Source of the DNA: Ignelater luminosus
Taxonomy: Eukaryota > Arthropoda > Insecta > Coleoptera > Elateridae
Direction of reading: 5' to 3'
Length of the DNA: 64,000 nucleotides
Assembly: GCA_011009095.1 (NCBI GenBank)
Contig: VTPC01091235.1
Location: 124,001 to 188,000 of the forward strand
Under the pieces are notes generated by a model. That model worked only from the letters and a program-made list of their open reading frames with translations, made no database searches and was not told the DNA's origin. This document shows, piece after piece, positions 60,200 through 64,000 of this stretch (position 1 is the stretch's first letter; every line of letters starts with the position of its first letter). A program made the translations under genes and the position numbers.

Positions 60200-61575
60200 C
60201 CTTTCTTAATGGAGACAAGTTAGTTGATAATAGGATATCTTCGACGTGACTGTGAACTAAGCGAGATTCTGCAACAGAACAAAGTGGTTGCGGTTTGTCT
60301 GCTAGTTAAAACTCTGACTGAGATAAAACAAGAAATCTTCCCAAATCTGTTGATCTGTTATTCGGGGAATTAAAGAAGTAAAGCATAAGTCATAAGTTTG
60401 ATTGTCTCCTAAGTGGGGTGTTTAGTACTAGGGCATTCTATTAGAACGAACTTGGATGTTTTAATATCGCCACAGAGTCACCGTTTGCAGTGTTATTCAA
60501 AAAACTGTCTTCTGCCTTTATGATTGGGTCTTTCAAAAAATTTCCCTTCATTATGGCAAAATTGTCTTGTTTAGAGACATTGCCAACTTACTTTATTCCA
60601 CTAGTTTCTTAGTTGTGAATGGTTCGTTTTGCTTTTGTCCTGATTCCAGTTCTAAAGTCGCCTTCAGTCACGAGTAGTAAAATACAATCCTCCTCAACTA
60701 CTTCCTAAAATATTGCCCTTGTGGGCAGCTCTTTGTTAGATGTTTGTTGATCTTTTCCCATAGGGCACTCCATGTTACCATAGCGATCTTGTCAGTAACT
60801 TCTGAAGCTCTATACAAAAACTTTAGAACATAAGAAACGTCATCAAGTAAGCGATTGTTTATGAGGACTCTTTCTAGTTCTTATCGTATCTTTCTATGGT
60901 ATTCCCCAAATATCAGTAACTAAGTCCTAAATCGTTAATAAACTGAGCTTGGTTCCTGGTTTGTTCCTCTGTTCAGTCTTATTGCTTTGGTTAATTGCTT
61001 GATATATTTGTTAACATTCCTTCCAGGTATTATTAATGGAACTGAACCAGCTGTAGCCTCTCCCAATCATTTTGGTTTCTTATAATCGCAGATTTTCATC
61101 ATTCTGTTCTTTAGTTAATGTGAAATATACAAGATTGCGATCGCTTATGAGTTGTTAAGCGACTTTTTAGTCTAAAACACGATCAACGAATCAACTCCTT
61201 CAGCAGCTTTCGTCTGTCATTTGCCATGACAATCTTTGTACATTAGACAGTACAGATTAGCAACTATCCATTTGGATTGTTGTTATACCCCTTTTGAAGG
61301 ATTAGGAATTCAGAATTTTTCCCATTGGTTACAGTATGTGCTGTTATTGGGTTGCTTGGTGTGGTGCAATCTTTAGAGTCTAGCTGTTGTATGCAGCTTA
61401 GGTTCAACCTTTGCTTTTTCTTATCTTGTGAGACACGATCAAACTTCTCATCTCGTTAATCTGAGCGACTTTTATTAAGTTTCCTAATGGAGATGATAAG
61501 TATGCATATGGTTCATTGATCGTTTTTTGCGTAAATTGGCACTGTGCGTTATTTGAATTGTCTGTAGAGCTGTAG
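60200..61575 (-). mobile_element. R1-like LINE relic: endonuclease and RT part
   Basis: On the minus strand INEPYAYLSSPLGNLIKVAQ (61440-61530) resembles the QEPYxYxGxxxGL motif at the start of R1/Loa-type LINE endonucleases. Further on, RLLDDVSYVLKFLYRA and WSALWEKINKHLTKSCPQGQ (60700-60830) resemble the R1-type RT stretch that ends KGCPQGSVL. Many stops and frame changes lie between them, and no catalytic box was located. The matching zinc-knuckle part on the same strand is at 63.4-63.55 kb, beyond an inserted inverted repeat. The clade assignment rests on short motifs only. Confidence 0.4.
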
Positions 61576-61599
61576 ACTTATAGTCAAGTCAACGAAGGG

Positions 61600-62100
61600 A
61601 CTATAGAGGACATGAAATGGGAGAGAATTTTTTTCTTGAGGAATGTGTTGAGGGTAGTTAGGAGACAAAGTTACTAAAAGTCCCCGCTCCTAGCCCTGCT
61701 GCTTCAGGGAGGAGGGGGGTGGAAAGTTCCCTGTTTTCGGATTTTTGCTTACAACTCGGAAATGGTGCGTCGTACGGTAAAACGTATCCCTTACAAACTA
61801 AAAGAAAATTGATTTTCCTACAGGAATGTCTATATTTAATTTCTTCCTATGTGTTATAGTTTCCGAGATATTCGCCAGCGAAAATCGATCACTTCCATTT
61901 TTTGCTTCACATTTTTCGTCTAACTTGTCCTTCTAACTCCTCAACCTTAGGTTTTACAAAAAGGTCGTCAGAGAGGAAGTTATAGAGCATTAAATCTGTT
62001 TCAGAAATATGTAATAGTTACTAATTTATCTTTGACAGGTCAGAAGTTACAGCAATTTGAAGTTTTCGGATAAATTTCGTGATTTCTCTGGAAAAATCAA
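61600..62100. repeat. ~0.5-kb repeat unit, direct copy next to the foldback
   Basis: Same orientation as 62102-62625. Shared strings include GGAATGTGTTG, AAAAGTCCCCGC, ACTCGGAAA-GGT, TTATAGTTTCCGAGATATT, CTAACTTGTCCTTCTAACTC and GGTCAGAAGTTACAGCAATT. The outer start GGACATGAAATGGGAGAGAA matches the inverted complement of the far end of the foldback (63155-63180). Confidence 0.85.
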
Positions 62101-62101
62101 A

Positions 62102-63198
62102 GCCCAAAAGGGGATTGTAAAGGAATCTTTCTCTTGAGGAATGTGTTGCGGTTAGTTAGGAGGCAAACATACTAAAAGTCCCCGCCTCTAGTTCTGCTGC
62201 TTTAGGGGGAGGTGAAAAGGTCCCTTTTTTGGGTTTTTGCTTATAACTCGGAAACGGTGAGTCGTATGGTAAAAAGTATTCCTTACAAAATCCAAGATAC
62301 TTAAATTTCCTACAGGAATGTTTATATTCGTTTTCTTTCTGTGTGTTATAGTTTCCGAGATATTTGCCAGCGAATATCGATAATGTTTCTTGTCTCACAT
62401 TTTTCGTCAAACTTGTCCTTCTAACTCCCCAGTCTTATTTTTTCAGAAAAATCGTCAGACAGGAAGTTGCAGAGCATTAGATTTTCTTGAGAAATCTATT
62501 TACTAATTTATCTTCGACAGGTCAGAAGTTACAGCAATTTGAAATTTTCGGATAAATTTCATGATTTCTCAAGAAAACTATACTTTTGTTATTATTGTTA
62601 TTTATGTATTAAAAAACTGGAATTTAAGAAAAATCATACCTAACCTTGGCAAATTCCAGTTTTTTAATACACAAATAACAATAATAACGAAAGTATAGTT
62701 TTCTTGAGAAATCATGAAATTTATCCGAAAATTTCAAATTGATGTAACTTCTGACCTGTCGAAGATAAATCAGTAAATATAAATATTTCTCAAGAAAATC
62801 TAATGGTCTACAACTTTCTGTCTGACAACGTTCTTGAAGACATAAGGCTGGGGAGTTTGACAAAAAATGTGAGGCAAAAAAATTTTTCAAAAATTATCGA
62901 TTTTCGCTGGCGAATATCTCGGAAACTATAACACCTAGGGAGAAAATAAAAAGAAACATTCTTGTAGGAAATTTAATTATCTTTTATGTTGTAAGAAATA
63001 CTTTTTACCATAGGACGCACCGTTTTCGAGTTATAAGCGAAAAACCGAAAACAGGAACCTTTCCACCCCCCTCCATCCCTGAAACGGCAGGGCTAGGGGC
63101 AGGGACTTTTAGTATCTTTGCCTCCTAATTACCCTCAACACATTCCTTAAAAGAAGAATTCTCCCCCATTCCATGTCTTCTACAACTCCCTTTTGGGC
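62102..63198. repeat. 1.1-kb foldback element, inverted copies of the ~0.5-kb unit
   Basis: The left arm starts GCCCAAAAGGGG (62102) and the right arm ends CCCTTTTGGGC (63188-63198). The arms pair over roughly 500 bases around a centre near 62640, with matching blocks such as ACTATACTTTTGTTATTATT / AATAATAACGAAAGTATAGT beside the centre. The minus frames at 62156-62410 and 62624-62890 are contained in it and are not genes. There is no transposase inside, so it is non-autonomous. Its position splits the R1-like LINE relic. Confidence 0.88.
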
Positions 63199-63199
63199 A

Positions 63200-63545
63200 T
63201 TCATCTACTAGAGCTTTCGATTCTACTGGATCTCTGGGGACTTAACGCAAGTATTAGCGTGAGGACTTCCTCCAACTTTCTCAATTTGATGTTTAGTTTT
63301 GCATATCTACTCTTCCGTAGTTTATTAGGGTCTGGATGGTTTCTGATAGTTGCACAAGTCCATTTAGACACTGGCATTCAAACTGGAGTTTTAGTCGCAA
63401 TTTTTTATTTTGCCTTGTGCCTAGAATGCAGATAGGGTTGATTTGTTTCTAGCATTCATTTTTGTTGTGGTCTTCTTTATTACAATGTCCACAGATTAGT
63501 CTAGATTCGGAGCATTGTTTACTGACATGTCCTGTTCCAGATGTG
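63200..63545 (-). mobile_element. LINE/gag-type zinc-knuckle fragment
   Basis: On the minus strand GTGHVSKQCSESRLICGHCN continues KEDHNKNEC (63437-63525) and then meets TAG. The second unit is a perfect CX2CX4HX4C zinc knuckle (C-GH-C-NKED-H-NKNE-C). The first keeps GHX4C but its two leading cysteines are gone. Tandem knuckles of this type close the ORF1/gag of R1- and Jockey-type LINEs and bind element RNA. After the stop the frame continues KQINPICILGTRQNK and beyond. It is in the right order and on the right strand to be the 5' half of the LINE relic at 60.2-61.6 kb. Confidence 0.6.
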
Positions 63546-63549
63546 GGCA

Positions 63550-64000
63550 TCCAAGCTGTTTGGATTACCAAAGCAAAAAACAAGTAATAATAACAAAATT
63601 ATAGTTAATTATTATTTTGAAGATGTTCAAGGTTCTTTGCTTTGCTTAGAATTAGTTTTGGTAGCTAATCGTCATCTATATACAAAGACCACAACAGCAT
63701 CCAGTAACTTGTTTTTGAGCTCTAATAAGATGCAAGTATTACTGATAGGCTTTTTTAATTCAAGAAAGCTTTTGGGTGCCCAAGATGTGCCAAACGAACA
63801 TTTTCCGATTGGGATCAAATTTGGTTATACAGACGAAAAGTTTCTTCTCTGTCTTATTGTAATATTATAAGTAATATATGAAGTAACAATTTTTGTCTTT
63901 CTTTTCAAAACAGTGAAGTCAAAATACCTTCCTCTCAACGTAACAAACACTCCGAATCGACAAAATGCATTTTAGGAATCAATCAAGAGATTATCTCCAA
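63550..64000. other. Right end of the window, unassigned
   Basis: A plus frame of 109 codons with an ATG spans 63541-63870, but it overlaps the minus-strand zinc-knuckle fragment at its start and has no motif. It may equally be the antisense of more LINE ORF1. Confidence 0.3.

Noticed and set aside
62156..62890. Two minus-strand open frames (84 and 88 codons)
   Set aside because: They lie in the arms of the foldback element, and similar frames are not kept in the third unit.
63541..63870. 109-codon plus-strand open frame
   Set aside because: It overlaps the antisense of a zinc-knuckle retroelement fragment, has no motif and no gene context; left as unassigned.
1..64000. CRISPR arrays, bacterial operons, rRNA genes
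   Set aside because: No regularly spaced identical repeats with unique spacers, no Shine-Dalgarno-linked gene strings and no conserved rRNA segments were seen; the spliced genes and element types are eukaryotic.

Overview
The window is AT-rich (roughly two thirds A+T by eye), gene-poor nuclear DNA of an arthropod, most likely an insect. Supporting signs are DD34D mariner elements, piggyBac-, RTE-, R1- and gypsy-like relics, small spliced genes with GT-AG introns and TATA boxes 40-100 bases before the ATG, and many copies of the arthropod-type CACCCTGTATA end motif. A run of ten Ns inside a TTA microsatellite marks a draft assembly. I saw no tRNA, rRNA, CRISPR array or bacterial-type operon.

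3.3-11.2 kb: the main result. A cluster of very small two-exon genes, absent from any single-ORF view because each is split by an intron after codon 15. Four look intact (A at 3414-3622 +, B at 4210-4578 -, D at 7008-7363 -, E at 10123-10582 -), one has an in-frame stop (C at 6263-6441 +) and one is an exon-2 and promoter relic (F near 10968-11215 +). All encode a hydrophobic signal exon of exactly 46 nt, a phase-1 intron, and a second exon giving a short, cysteine-free peptide. That peptide begins x-P-x-P-[L/V] directly after a likely signal-peptidase site and has a PP pair near its C-terminus. B and D lie in a segmental duplication; C, E and F share another promoter module. I do not recognise the family.

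8.2-9.0 kb and 15.0-24.0 kb: a frameshifted relic of a repetitive insect transposon-like ORF, a piggyBac-like transposase relic (plus a possible second fragment), an RTE-type LINE relic whose catalytic box is deleted, and a Ty3/gypsy-like relic with protease and reverse-transcriptase motifs.

24-47 kb: mostly unassigned AT-rich DNA with a structured GC-rich island (25.4-25.6 kb), LINE fragments (27.3 and 39.6-39.8 kb), a coding-like purine-rich stretch (31.2-32.3 kb), a mariner copy (33771-34976) and a polypyrimidine tandem repeat (38.9 kb).

47-55 kb: a possible Tc1-like relic, an array of degenerate repeats of a few hundred bases (50.1-53.0 kb), and a second mariner copy (53117-54409) in the opposite orientation to the first. 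The two mariner copies carry different disabling lesions.

55-64 kb: scattered CACCCTGTATA-type ends, a 0.49-kb foldback element (59617-60105), and an R1-like LINE relic on the minus strand. The LINE's zinc-knuckle part (63.4-63.5 kb) and endonuclease/RT part (60.2-61.6 kb) are separated by a large repeat made of one direct and two inverted copies of a ~0.5-kb unit.
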